A program made the translations under genes and the position numbers. From Pseudomonadota bacterium (GTDB taxonomy: Bacteria > Myxococcota > Polyangia > Polyangiales > Polyangiaceae), in contig JAEZYO010001036.1 in assembly GCA_023419055.1 (NCBI GenBank), forward strand, positions 1-23,833: 23,833 bases of DNA, in the 5' to 3' direction. A model generated the notes under the pieces. That model worked only from the letters and a program-made list of their open reading frames with translations, ran no database searches and was not told where the DNA came from. Below are positions 15,572 through 22,885 of the stretch, one piece after another; positions within the stretch are counted from its first letter, which is position 1, and every line of letters starts with the position of its first letter.

Positions 15572-16492
15572 GTGAGCGACCGGCGAAAGCGCAGAGAGGA
15601 GGAGCGCAGAGCTCGCAAGGCCGCAGAAAAGCAGCGGAAAGGCGCGGTCTCGCGTGACTCCGCAGGCAGAGCGCACCTCGTCGTTCACCGAGATCCGCAG
15701 GGGAGGCCGGAGCGCCTCTCGCTGTCCCGACCTCTCTTTCACGAGGAGTGGCAGAACGGCGTGGCGGTGGCCGCCGCGAGCACCGCGTACGGCATGCTGA
15801 GCCGGGCGCCGACCCTCGAACGCGCCGCCGCCCTGGGGCGCAACGCCATGGGCGCCACGTCGAAGATCGCCGACACCGCGCTCGCGGGTTCCGAGAATGG
15901 TGTGGCGTGCCGGCCGGGCTGCGCGCACTGCTGCTATCAAGCAGTCGGGGTCTCGCCTCCGGAGGTGCTGGCCATCCACGAGCACTTGCTTGCGACGCGC
16001 TCCTCCGAGGCGCTCGCCGCCTTCGACCGCCGGCTCCGGGAGGCAGACGAGAAGACTCGGGGCATGAGCCTCACCGAGCGCCTCTCGCCCGAGCTGCCTT
16101 GCCCTTTCCTGGAAGAGGCCGCGTGCTCGATCTACGAGGTCCGTCCTCTTGCTTGCCGCGGGAAGAATTCCCTCGACGCGGCGGCCTGCGAACGCTCCCT
16201 GCACGATCCGGACGCGCGTCAGGCCTTCATTGCCGGCGACCTCGCGGTGCCCTGCTACCGCGAGCCGATCCGCGCCTTCCACGCGGTGGCAGCCGGTTTA
16301 CAACTCGCGCTCGAGGAGCTCCACCGCCTGAACGCGGAGCCGCTCGAGCTCACGGCAGCCATGCGCCTCCTGCGCGACGATCCGGAAGGCGTGCCGCGTC
16401 GCTGGCTCGCGGGCGAGGACCCGTTCGCCGAGGCTCGCGGCGGGGACACGAGCGACGACCCGCGGATCCGTGAGCTCAGTGGACAGCGATGA
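15572..16492 (+). CDS. YkgJ-family cysteine-cluster protein
   Basis: A 306-residue protein of the YkgJ/UPF0153 putative zinc- or iron-chelating type. The first cluster is CRPGCAHCC (Cys113, Cys117, Cys120, Cys121). The second region has PCPFLEEAACSIYEVRPLAC, the typical Cys-rich signature, with a further Cys in AAACERS. The family's function is not established; metal binding is predicted. The N-terminal ~30 residues are a highly charged Arg/Lys/Glu helix. I chose the GTG at 15572 because the open frame upstream runs through the terminator at 15497-15543 and its translation does not look like protein. No good Shine-Dalgarno is evident. Confidence 0.85.
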   Translation: MSDRRKRREEERRARKAAEKQRKGAVSRDSAGRAHLVVHRDPQGRPERLSLSRPLFHEEWQNGVAVAAASTAYGMLSRAPTLERAAALGRNAMGATSKIADTALAGSENGVACRPGCAHCCYQAVGVSPPEVLAIHEHLLATRSSEALAAFDRRLREADEKTRGMSLTERLSPELPCPFLEEAACSIYEVRPLACRGKNSLDAAACERSLHDPDARQAFIAGDLAVPCYREPIRAFHAVAAGLQLALEELHRLNAEPLELTAAMRLLRDDPEGVPRRWLAGEDPFAEARGGDTSDDPRIRELSGQR

Positions 16493-16519
16493 CGCGACGA
16501 GATACCGCGCCTGGTTGCT

Positions 16520-16578
16520 CCCCGTCGCCTGGGTAGCGCGCGCAGCGAAGCGCCGCCGGCGGCTACCCACGTGCGGGG
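16520..16578. terminator. Hairpin between convergent genes (possible bidirectional terminator)
   Basis: An inner stem GGGTAGC (16531-16537) with GCTACCC (16562-16568) and an outer stem CCCCG (16520-16524) with CGGGG (16574-16578) form a two-part symmetric structure in the 92-bp gap between the YkgJ-type and DUF1552 genes, which point at each other. Neither side has a T-tract, so termination would not be by the classic intrinsic route. Confidence 0.45.
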
Positions 16579-16584
16579 CGATCT

Positions 16585-18096
16585 CTAGCCGGCTCTGAGT
16601 GCGGTGAGCTCACCCGGGTTCGTGATGCCCGGCCCGGAGTTGCTGTCCCAAGTGCCGAACGACTGGATCGGCTGCCCGTTCTCGTCCGTGGCGCCGACCG
16701 CGTTCATCAACGTGACGTAGAGCTTGTTCAGAGGGATGTTCCCACCCTGTGAACCGGTGCCGAAGGTCACTTCGCCGCCGTCGGGCGTGCAGCCCACCTC
16801 GCTGTTGCCGGTGCCGAGGTTGCCGCCAGCCAGGTTCACCGATACGCCCTGCTTGAGGTAGCCGCTGGCGCTGCCGGCGATCACGATCGGCAGGTTGTTG
16901 TTGTTGTGAGCGTTGCCGTCCGCGAGCTCGGGGAGCCACATGACGGCCGAGTTGTCGAGCATGGTCTTGTCGCCCTCGACCACGCTGTCGATCAGGGAGA
17001 CGAGCTTCACGTATCGACCCGCGTACCACTGGTCGATCTGGTTGATGCTCTCGATGACGCCGGGCACGCAGGTGCCGCCGACCGCGGCGCTGCCGTTCCT
17101 GTGCGAGAGCCCGTGGTGGTCGTACTCGTGGGTGATGCCGTCCCAGTTGAAGGTGACGTAGCCGGGCCATTGGAGGACGATCGAGCGGTTGTTGTCGCAC
17201 ATCATGGTGAGCGCGATCAGCTTGATCATCATGTCACCGCCCAGGGTGAAGGCGGTCGTGAGGTCGAAGCCGCCGAACCCGCCGCCGCCGGCCTCCTTGA
17301 TCGCCGCGTCGGTGATGCCGAGCGCGGTCGCGGTTTCGGCGTTGCACGCGGCCGGAATGACCTGCTGCTCGGTCTCTCGCAAGAGCGCGAGCCAGTCGTC
17401 CACACGCTGCTGGTCCGAGCCCGACATGTTCAGGCGCTTGTACGTGTCGAGGTCGTCTTTGACGAGGTCGATGATGCTCTGGCCCTGCGCGACCCTGTAG
17501 TCGGCTTCGGTCGGGTCACCTCCGCCGAAGAGCCCCGTCAACCCACCGTAGACGTTGCTCGGGTTGGTCTCGGCGGAATACGGCTCACGCGCGGCCGAGT
17601 ACGAGATGACGCCCTTCACGTTGTTGAAGGAGTTGCCCACCGAGAGCACGAGCGGGCTCTTCGTGCCTTGATTGACGAGCTTTGCCACCTCGTGGTCGAG
17701 CGAGTGCGAAAGTGCCCAGTGATCTGCGCTGGGATCGATCGGCGAGCAGGTGAGCTTCGAGCCCATGCCCTGATCGTGCGGATCGAAGTAGGTGACCCCG
17801 TCGACCTCGACCTGCCCGCGCGGGAACATCGCGAGGCCGCGCGGGAACAGCAGCTTCGACGCGAACGGCGCGAGCCCTTCGAGCGTCTTCCCGGCGAGCG
17901 ACTCGGCGGTGACGGCACCGTCCTCCACCGACGGGAACCAGCGGTTCGTGAGGCACCCGTTGTTGGTGTAGAAGATCACGAGCCTTCGCGGCGCGGCGGT
18001 GGATTGAGCCTCCGCCTTGCGGCCGCCCAACGAGCTCAAGAACGGGGTCGCCAGGGCTGCGCCAGCGACGCCACGCAAAAACAGTCTTCGCTTCAC
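16585..18096 (-). CDS. DUF1552 domain-containing protein with Tat signal
   Basis: A 503-residue DUF1552 protein, a family frequent in planctomycetes and myxobacteria and usually paired with DUF1592/DUF1588 proteins. It begins with a twin-arginine signal (KRRLFLRG, hydrophobic AGAALATPFLSSL, then AEAQS), so it is exported folded, perhaps with a cofactor. Family-like segments include VIFYTNNGCLTNRWFP, SHSLDHEVAKLVNQG, EYDHHGLSHRNG and the C-terminal ELADGNAHNNNNLPIVIAG. Biochemical function is unknown. I chose the GTG at 18096: the Tat signal starts there and GGAGG lies 7 nt upstream, while the longer frame reads through the upstream gene. Its start overlaps the stop of the DUF1592 gene as GTGA, so translation is coupled. 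Confidence 0.92.
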   Translation of the reverse strand: MKRRLFLRGVAGAALATPFLSSLGGRKAEAQSTAAPRRLVIFYTNNGCLTNRWFPSVEDGAVTAESLAGKTLEGLAPFASKLLFPRGLAMFPRGQVEVDGVTYFDPHDQGMGSKLTCSPIDPSADHWALSHSLDHEVAKLVNQGTKSPLVLSVGNSFNNVKGVISYSAAREPYSAETNPSNVYGGLTGLFGGGDPTEADYRVAQGQSIIDLVKDDLDTYKRLNMSGSDQQRVDDWLALLRETEQQVIPAACNAETATALGITDAAIKEAGGGGFGGFDLTTAFTLGGDMMIKLIALTMMCDNNRSIVLQWPGYVTFNWDGITHEYDHHGLSHRNGSAAVGGTCVPGVIESINQIDQWYAGRYVKLVSLIDSVVEGDKTMLDNSAVMWLPELADGNAHNNNNLPIVIAGSASGYLKQGVSVNLAGGNLGTGNSEVGCTPDGGEVTFGTGSQGGNIPLNKLYVTLMNAVGATDENGQPIQSFGTWDSNSGPGITNPGELTALRAG

Positions 18097-19811
18097 GGTG
18101 CCACCTCCGAAGGAACGGCTCGATATCGGAACGATTCGGCTTGAGTCAGATCGGCGATCAGGTCGAGGACGGTGTAGCCGCCTGCGGTGAGCTTGGCGGT
18201 GAGGTCGTCGACCGTGCAGGAGTCTTCGTTCGTGAGGCTGCGCTCGTAAGCGACCTGCACCCACTTTCGCGCGTAGCACGTGTTGGCTTCCGGCGACGCC
18301 GCGATCGCGTTCGAGAGCTCGACGGGGCCGTTCACGTCCACCGTGTTGTCCCCGATGACGACGCTCGAGGTCGTGTCGATGGGGGCACCGGTGCCGGGTT
18401 CCGTCGTCTGATAACGGCCGATGGCGTCGTACGATTCGAGCGCGAACCCCGTCGGGTTGATGTAGCTGTGATGGCAGCCCGCGCAGGCACCTCCAGCCGT
18501 CTGAGCGTCGACGCGCTCGCGGTTCGTGGCGAGACCTTCCGTCGGCAGGGGAGTGGACTCGGCGCCCGGGGGCGGCGACCCGATGGTCGTGCACAGCACG
18601 TCCTTCTGGATGAAAGCGCCGCGCAGAATGGGAGAGGGCCGGTTCGCGAGGGAGTAAGCCGAAAGAAAGCCCAGGCGCGTGAAGAGGCCGGAGCGCGTCG
18701 CCGGATCGAGGTCGACCTGGGTCAAATCGGGCCCGAAATTGGCCGGGTCGAGCCCGTAGAGCGGCGCGAGATCCGCGTTCACGAAGCCGACCGTGGAGGT
18801 CACGAGATCTTGGAACGTCCCTTTGGCCTCGAACACGACGTAGTCGATGAAGCGCTCCGTCTCCTGGCCCATCAAGGTGCCGAGCGCCGGCGTGTAAGTC
18901 GGGTACACGCTGCTGTCGCGGACGATGTTGGCCCAGCGCGTGCCTGGACCCATGTGCAAGTAGTGCTCGTGGAAGTCGGTCACCATCGAGCGACCCTTGG
19001 GATCGGCGAGCATGCGCTTGGCTTCGGCCAAGATCGCCTCGGGGGTGGACAACGCGTTGGCGGCGGCGGCCGCGAACAGCGCGTCGTCAGGCATGCTGGC
19101 CCAGATCATGTAGGACAGGCGCGACGCGACCTCGTACCCGTTCAGGGCGAGGTACGCGCCCTCCGGCTGCTCGGCGATCTCCGCGCGAGTCAAGAACGTG
19201 GGTGAGAGCAAGAAGGCGCGGACGATGAGCTGCGCCGCCTCCTCCATGGTCCCGTTCTCCGTGATCGTCGCGCGATTCGTGTAGAGCTTCTCGAAGCGCG
19301 CGATCTCCGCCTCCGTCAGCGGCCGCCGGAAGGCGCGCTGGCCGAACGTGGTGATGATCTGACGTGCGCATTCCGGGCTATCCGTCGAGCACGGAAACAC
19401 CTTCGCTCGCGCGTTCGCGTCCGCCATCACCTGCGTCGCGATGGCCTGGGCTGCGTTCTGATAACCGTCCCACGCGCGCTGATCCACGCTTCCGGGCGTG
19501 TCGGGCGCGAGCATCGCCGAGTGCTCTCCGGAGACGCCCACGAGGTCGCGTATGGTGTTGTCGTACTGTGTGCGCGTCAGCCGCGGCAGCTGAGACGTCT
19601 GCGGGATCCCGGGGATGCAGATTGTCGGATCCGCCGCCCCTCCGGAACCTCCGGCGCCCGATCCGCCGGAGCCGGGGCCGTTACCCGAACCAGCGCCGCT
19701 CCCGGAGCCAGGGCCTCCGTCAGCGCCGGGTCTGTTGCTCTCTCCCTGTTTTCCCGTGCAGCCCGCTACGAGCGTGGCTAGGGCGATCGTTCGTATCGTC
19801 CAGGTGTTCAT
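18093..19811 (-). CDS. DUF1592/DUF1588 domain lipoprotein (planctomycete-type cytochrome c-like)
   Basis: A 572-residue lipoprotein. The signal ends in LVAGC (lipidated Cys18) and is followed by a Gly/Ser-rich linker to about residue 60. The domain order matches the DUF1587-1595-1592-1588-1585 set: LPRLTRTQYDNTIRDLVG (about 74-91), then ARQIITTFGQRAFRRPLTEA, the central LSPTFLTRAEIAEQ to RLSYMIWASMPDDALF, the C-terminal NRPSPILRGAFIQKDVLC, and KWVQVAYERSLTNEDSC. CAGCH at about 443-447 is a c-type heme attachment motif, so covalent heme and an electron-transfer role are predicted; in the family this is inference more than proven chemistry. The ATG at 19811 has GAGGTG at good spacing. It is the first gene of a two-gene operon with the DUF1552 gene. 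Confidence 0.92.
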   Translation of the reverse strand: MNTWTIRTIALATLVAGCTGKQGESNRPGADGGPGSGSGAGSGNGPGSGGSGAGGSGGAADPTICIPGIPQTSQLPRLTRTQYDNTIRDLVGVSGEHSAMLAPDTPGSVDQRAWDGYQNAAQAIATQVMADANARAKVFPCSTDSPECARQIITTFGQRAFRRPLTEAEIARFEKLYTNRATITENGTMEEAAQLIVRAFLLSPTFLTRAEIAEQPEGAYLALNGYEVASRLSYMIWASMPDDALFAAAAANALSTPEAILAEAKRMLADPKGRSMVTDFHEHYLHMGPGTRWANIVRDSSVYPTYTPALGTLMGQETERFIDYVVFEAKGTFQDLVTSTVGFVNADLAPLYGLDPANFGPDLTQVDLDPATRSGLFTRLGFLSAYSLANRPSPILRGAFIQKDVLCTTIGSPPPGAESTPLPTEGLATNRERVDAQTAGGACAGCHHSYINPTGFALESYDAIGRYQTTEPGTGAPIDTTSSVVIGDNTVDVNGPVELSNAIAASPEANTCYARKWVQVAYERSLTNEDSCTVDDLTAKLTAGGYTVLDLIADLTQAESFRYRAVPSEVAP

Positions 19812-20350
19812 TTCGACTCACCTCGTCCCGTGCACGGCGGCTCACCGTCTCGACAAAGCTTGCGCCTGACGGGTGACCGGCACGCTAGGTCACTCGCAGG
19901 AGGGAGCTCTGGTGACTCCCCAGCCAGCAGAGCGACGTCGTGCCACCCGAGGGTCAACTATCTCCGCCATTCGTTGGGACTCGAAGTTTGCACCCCGTTG
20001 GTTTGCCGTATTTTCAGGGGTGTTTTGCCCCCGAGTGGGGTCTCGATCCCGCATGCACGGCTCACGAGGTCCGGCAAGGCGTGTCGTTTTGCATGGTCCG
20101 ATCGATCGAAGGAGCGCGCATTTCTCCGAGCGTTTCCACGACCTTCGGGCCCGCCGCTGTTCCGAAGCCAGGGGCGCGTGCGCCCGTGGAGCTCGCCTTC
20201 GAGCGCCCTGTGCGCTCGGTCCTCCTCTTGACTCCGGCAGGAATCTCGAGCGCGCCCGAGCCTGGACAGTGGAGGACGCCTCTCGCGCGACGCTGCGAGT
20301 GATCGCGGGAAAGTCTCATCGTCTGTCGACGGCAGTGGTACTGGTCGAGC
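19812..20350. other. Gene-free region upstream of the DUF1592 operon
   Basis: I find no supportable gene on either strand. Overlapping open frames are Arg/Ser/Pro-rich and fit no family. The leftward promoter of the DUF1592-DUF1552 operon should lie at its left side, but no convincing -35/-10 or sigma-54 element can be assigned. The 20000-20040 stretch (GGGGTGTTTTGCCCCCGAGTGGGG) has only a short G-run/C-run dyad. Confidence 0.5.
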
Positions 20351-20898
20351 ATGGTGGACGCTGTGGAGGCGGTGGAGCCGACGGAGGTCCCGCCGACTCG
20401 AAGCGACGAGCGCGCCGGATTCTTTCGGACGGTATTTCCGGTAAGCCTCCGGCCGAAGCAGTTCTTCGGCGCGGGGTACCCGTTTCCCTCGCGCGTTCCG
20501 CCGCTGCTCGCGGCCGTGATTTTCAGCGCGGCGGCTACCGCAGGCGGCGCCTGGCAGATCAACGAGCTCTTCGGGCTCCCGGGACCCTGGGCTACCCTCG
20601 CCTGCTTCGGGCTCGGCGCTGTCGGCGCGATCCCAATGCTCCTGCTTTCGAGCTGGGTTTGCACCTCCTCGCTCGAGCCTCGGGCTCGTCCGCGCCCTTT
20701 CGCGTCACCCGTGACGTCGTGGCGTACGCCTCGGCGCCCTCAAAGCCGCTGACGGCGAGCGCCGTCCGCCTCGATGTCCACCACCACGTAGCTCATGCCT
20801 CGATGGTGCAGCGCTCCACGCGCGACGGAAAGGCGGGCCCTCTTCGTAGCGAACAAAAACGAGGGGGATCGGTCACGGTTCGGCTCGCCGCGCGATGA
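20351..20898 (+). pseudogene. Frameshifted Yip1-like membrane protein gene
   Basis: The first reading frame (20351 to about 20650) has a Yip1-family look: FFRTVFPVSLRPKQFFG, then hydrophobic PPLLAAVIFSAAATAGGAWQ and a second membrane segment ACFGLGAVGAIPMLLL. From about 20650 the family-like continuation is in another frame: ELGLHLLARASGS, then FRVTRDVVAYASAPS, matching the Yip1 LHLL...FRAT...VAYASAP pattern. Joining the two needs one missing base near 20640-20650. Past about 20750 the pattern fades, so the 3' end is unclear. No Shine-Dalgarno precedes the ATG. A sequencing error could give the same picture. Yip1-family proteins are small polytopic membrane proteins of unknown bacterial role. 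Family assignment is by pattern only. Confidence 0.5.
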
Positions 20899-20904
20899 AC
20901 GCTC

Positions 20905-21810
20905 ATGGATCGTCACTTCGTCGGGCGGCGACAGTGCTCAGCCTGGCTCTTGTCGCTGTCCCTCCTGATCGGAGCCTTCGAGCCGTCGGCCGCGAAAGCC
21001 GACGCACCTACCGTGTCGAGCTCCCCCTGGACGGAGGCCTATCCCAGCATCGAGGAGGATGTGGCGGCAGGGCAGCCGCTGACGGTGCTGGTGGTGGTGC
21101 CGCTCTGCGATAGTCGCGTCATCGCCTGCGGAGGGCAGGGGGCCGGCGACCCGGGCTCCCTCGACAAGAACCTGTACTGGGGGCGCGCGTTCGGCGCGCG
21201 CCGCTACTTCGACGAGAGCGCGAAGCAGTTTCGTCGCGTCGCGAGGCAGGGCGAAAGTGGGCCCATGCTCGAGCAGCTCGTGTACCGACGCACGGTGCCT
21301 GGCGCTCGCTGGGGTCTCGAAAGGGACGTCGAGCAATTGGTGGTGCTGCGAGCGATTCATGGCGCTCGGATCGACGATGCGGTGCGCGACTTCTACCGGT
21401 ACGCGACCGAAGGCGCGGTCGCCTCGTTCGTGGAGGACGGGGTGGAACGCCGCGTGCGCGTGCACGTCGCCGGCTACGCCGGCCACAACCGCTTGATGGA
21501 CGGCGTCACGCTGCAGCAGATCGTCGGCGAAGCCTCCAAGCCTCGCACGGCCGCGCTCCCGTCGTTCGTTTTCGCGTGCCGTTCGGCAGCCTACTTCAGC
21601 GATGCCTTGAGCGACGGCGGCTCGAACCCTCTCGTCATGACGCGTGACCTGATGGCTCCCGAGGGCTACGTGATCGAGGCGATGGCGCGCGGCCTCGGCG
21701 ATCACGTCACGCAGCGTGAGCTCCGCCAGCGCGTGGTGGCAGCGTACGCTCGCTGGCAGCGCATGCCCGAGCGAACGGCGAGCACCATCTTCGCGCGCCC
21801 GGGCCGCTAG
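20905..21810 (+). CDS. Secreted protein with conserved His/Cys pair, possibly clan CD peptidase-like
   Basis: A 301-residue protein with an N-terminal hydrophobic signal (about residues 13-26, cleavage near AAKADA). Strand-like PLTVLVVVPLCDS is followed by DKNLYWGRAFGARRYF, a segment I associate with an uncharacterised bacterial family. A His in GYAGHN (His194) follows the hydrophobic VRVHVAG, and a Cys in FVFACRS (Cys225) follows a hydrophobic run. This spacing and the Ala-Cys pair resemble the clan CD (caspase/gingipain) dyad, but GHN replaces the usual HG, so peptidase activity is only a hypothesis. The ATG at 20905 has no clear Shine-Dalgarno. A regulator gene starts 46 bp after its stop and may be co-transcribed. 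Confidence 0.7.
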   Translation: MDRHFVGRRQCSAWLLSLSLLIGAFEPSAAKADAPTVSSSPWTEAYPSIEEDVAAGQPLTVLVVVPLCDSRVIACGGQGAGDPGSLDKNLYWGRAFGARRYFDESAKQFRRVARQGESGPMLEQLVYRRTVPGARWGLERDVEQLVVLRAIHGARIDDAVRDFYRYATEGAVASFVEDGVERRVRVHVAGYAGHNRLMDGVTLQQIVGEASKPRTAALPSFVFACRSAAYFSDALSDGGSNPLVMTRDLMAPEGYVIEAMARGLGDHVTQRELRQRVVAAYARWQRMPERTASTIFARPGR

Positions 21811-21856
21811 AGATTTGAAGCAGCGTTCGCAACGGTTCGCTACTATCGACGCGCCG

Positions 21857-22828
21857 ATGTCCCGGGTGAAGCGAGAGCCGTCCGTCGAGTTTCCCAAGTC
21901 GACCGAGAAACGCTGGCTCGAGCTTCGAGCCGCGCTCCACGATCTCGACGCCGAAGAGGAGCCGTGGCTGAGGGAGGCTTTCACTTTGGCGCGCCCCCTT
22001 CTCGATGACGGCTCGGGCCTCTTCGTCTACTCGTATCGGATCGAAGGGCGCTCGGTGATTCGCCTCACCGGACTCGCGGGAGAGCACACCGCGCCTCGAT
22101 TCTGGAGCGCGCTCTCGGCGTGGGGCGCGGAGAACCAGCGCACGATCGCAGCTCTTTATTCGCCGGGCGCGGAGACGCTCGCCGCGAGCAGGAGGCGCCT
22201 TTCCGCGAGCACGACACCCCTCAGCGAGTTTGGCGCGGCGTTCGAAGCGACGGGCGTTCGAGATCTCGTCGCGGTCGTCGGCCACGACGCGCTCGGGTCG
22301 GGCGTCGTCGTCGCTGCTCCGCGCACGCGCGAGCTCGCGCTCCCGCACGCCGAGCGACGTCGGCTCGATCGCCTGGCAGCCGAGCTCGGCGCGCTCGCTC
22401 GCTTCCGCTCTCGTCGGCTCGCGTCGGAGGTGGCGCGGCTCTCCGCCTCGGAAGTTCGCGTGGCGCGGCGGATCCTCGAGGGGGCGTCCGACAAGGACAT
22501 GGCTCGAGAGTTCGGGTGCCGCCTGTCGACGGTATCGACCCTCGCGCGCCGGCTCCGGCGAAAGCTCGGCTGCTGCGCGGGCGAAGAAGCGCTTCATCTC
22601 TCGCCTCGATGCTCGAGCCAGGCCATCGCTCGTCGACTCGAGCTCTTCGAGCTCCTCTCGCCCTCCGAGTGCGACGTGCTGTCCGCGCTCCTGATCGGCG
22701 CACGGTACGACGAGGTCGCTCGATGGCGCGGGACATCCACGCGGACGATCGCCACTCAGGCAACGGCCATTTTCCGCAAGGCTCGAGTCAGTGGGAAGCG
22801 AGAGCTCGCGTCGAAGCTCTTCGGCTGA
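21857..22828 (+). CDS. Regulator with two tandem LuxR-type HTH domains
   Basis: A 323-residue protein. The N-terminal ~190 residues show no family I recognise but could be a GAF-like or other sensor domain. The C-terminal third has two LuxR/GerE-type helix-turn-helix units. The first (about 195-240) reads LSASEVRVARRILEGASDKDMA, then RLSTVSTLARRLRRKLG. The second (about 267-323) reads LSPSECDVLSALLIGARYDEVA, then STRTIATQATAIFRKA. Both keep the LSxxE opening. Tandem GerE domains are uncommon. I chose the ATG at 21857 because the frame upstream overlaps the preceding gene and reads as Arg/Ser-rich noise. It lies between the secreted protein and the beta-lactamase-like gene, so either may be its target. 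Confidence 0.8.
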   Translation: MSRVKREPSVEFPKSTEKRWLELRAALHDLDAEEEPWLREAFTLARPLLDDGSGLFVYSYRIEGRSVIRLTGLAGEHTAPRFWSALSAWGAENQRTIAALYSPGAETLAASRRRLSASTTPLSEFGAAFEATGVRDLVAVVGHDALGSGVVVAAPRTRELALPHAERRRLDRLAAELGALARFRSRRLASEVARLSASEVRVARRILEGASDKDMAREFGCRLSTVSTLARRLRRKLGCCAGEEALHLSPRCSSQAIARRLELFELLSPSECDVLSALLIGARYDEVARWRGTSTRTIATQATAIFRKARVSGKRELASKLFG

Positions 22829-22842
22829 GCGACTGTCGGGAA

Positions 22843-22852
22843 AATACGTATT
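22843..22852. promoter_or_regulatory. AT-rich perfect palindrome upstream of the hydrolase gene
   Basis: AATACGTATT is a perfect 10-bp palindrome within GGAAAATACGTATTCC, in the 57-bp gap between the tandem-HTH regulator and the beta-lactamase-like gene, and is much more AT-rich than its surroundings. It may be an operator or part of a promoter; this is inference. Confidence 0.35.
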
Positions 22853-22885
22853 CCTCGGGCGGCCGCGCGCCGGCACCTTGAGCGC

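Noticed and set aside
19931..19946. Minus-strand TGGCAC resembling a sigma-54 -24 element upstream of the DUF1592 operon
   Set aside because: The -12 part does not match TTGC and the spacing is off by one.
19873..20898. Single long plus-strand frame spanning the gene-free region and the Yip1-like remnant
   Set aside because: Only its last part resembles a protein family; the first two thirds are Arg-rich noise, so it was treated as the second half of a frameshifted gene.
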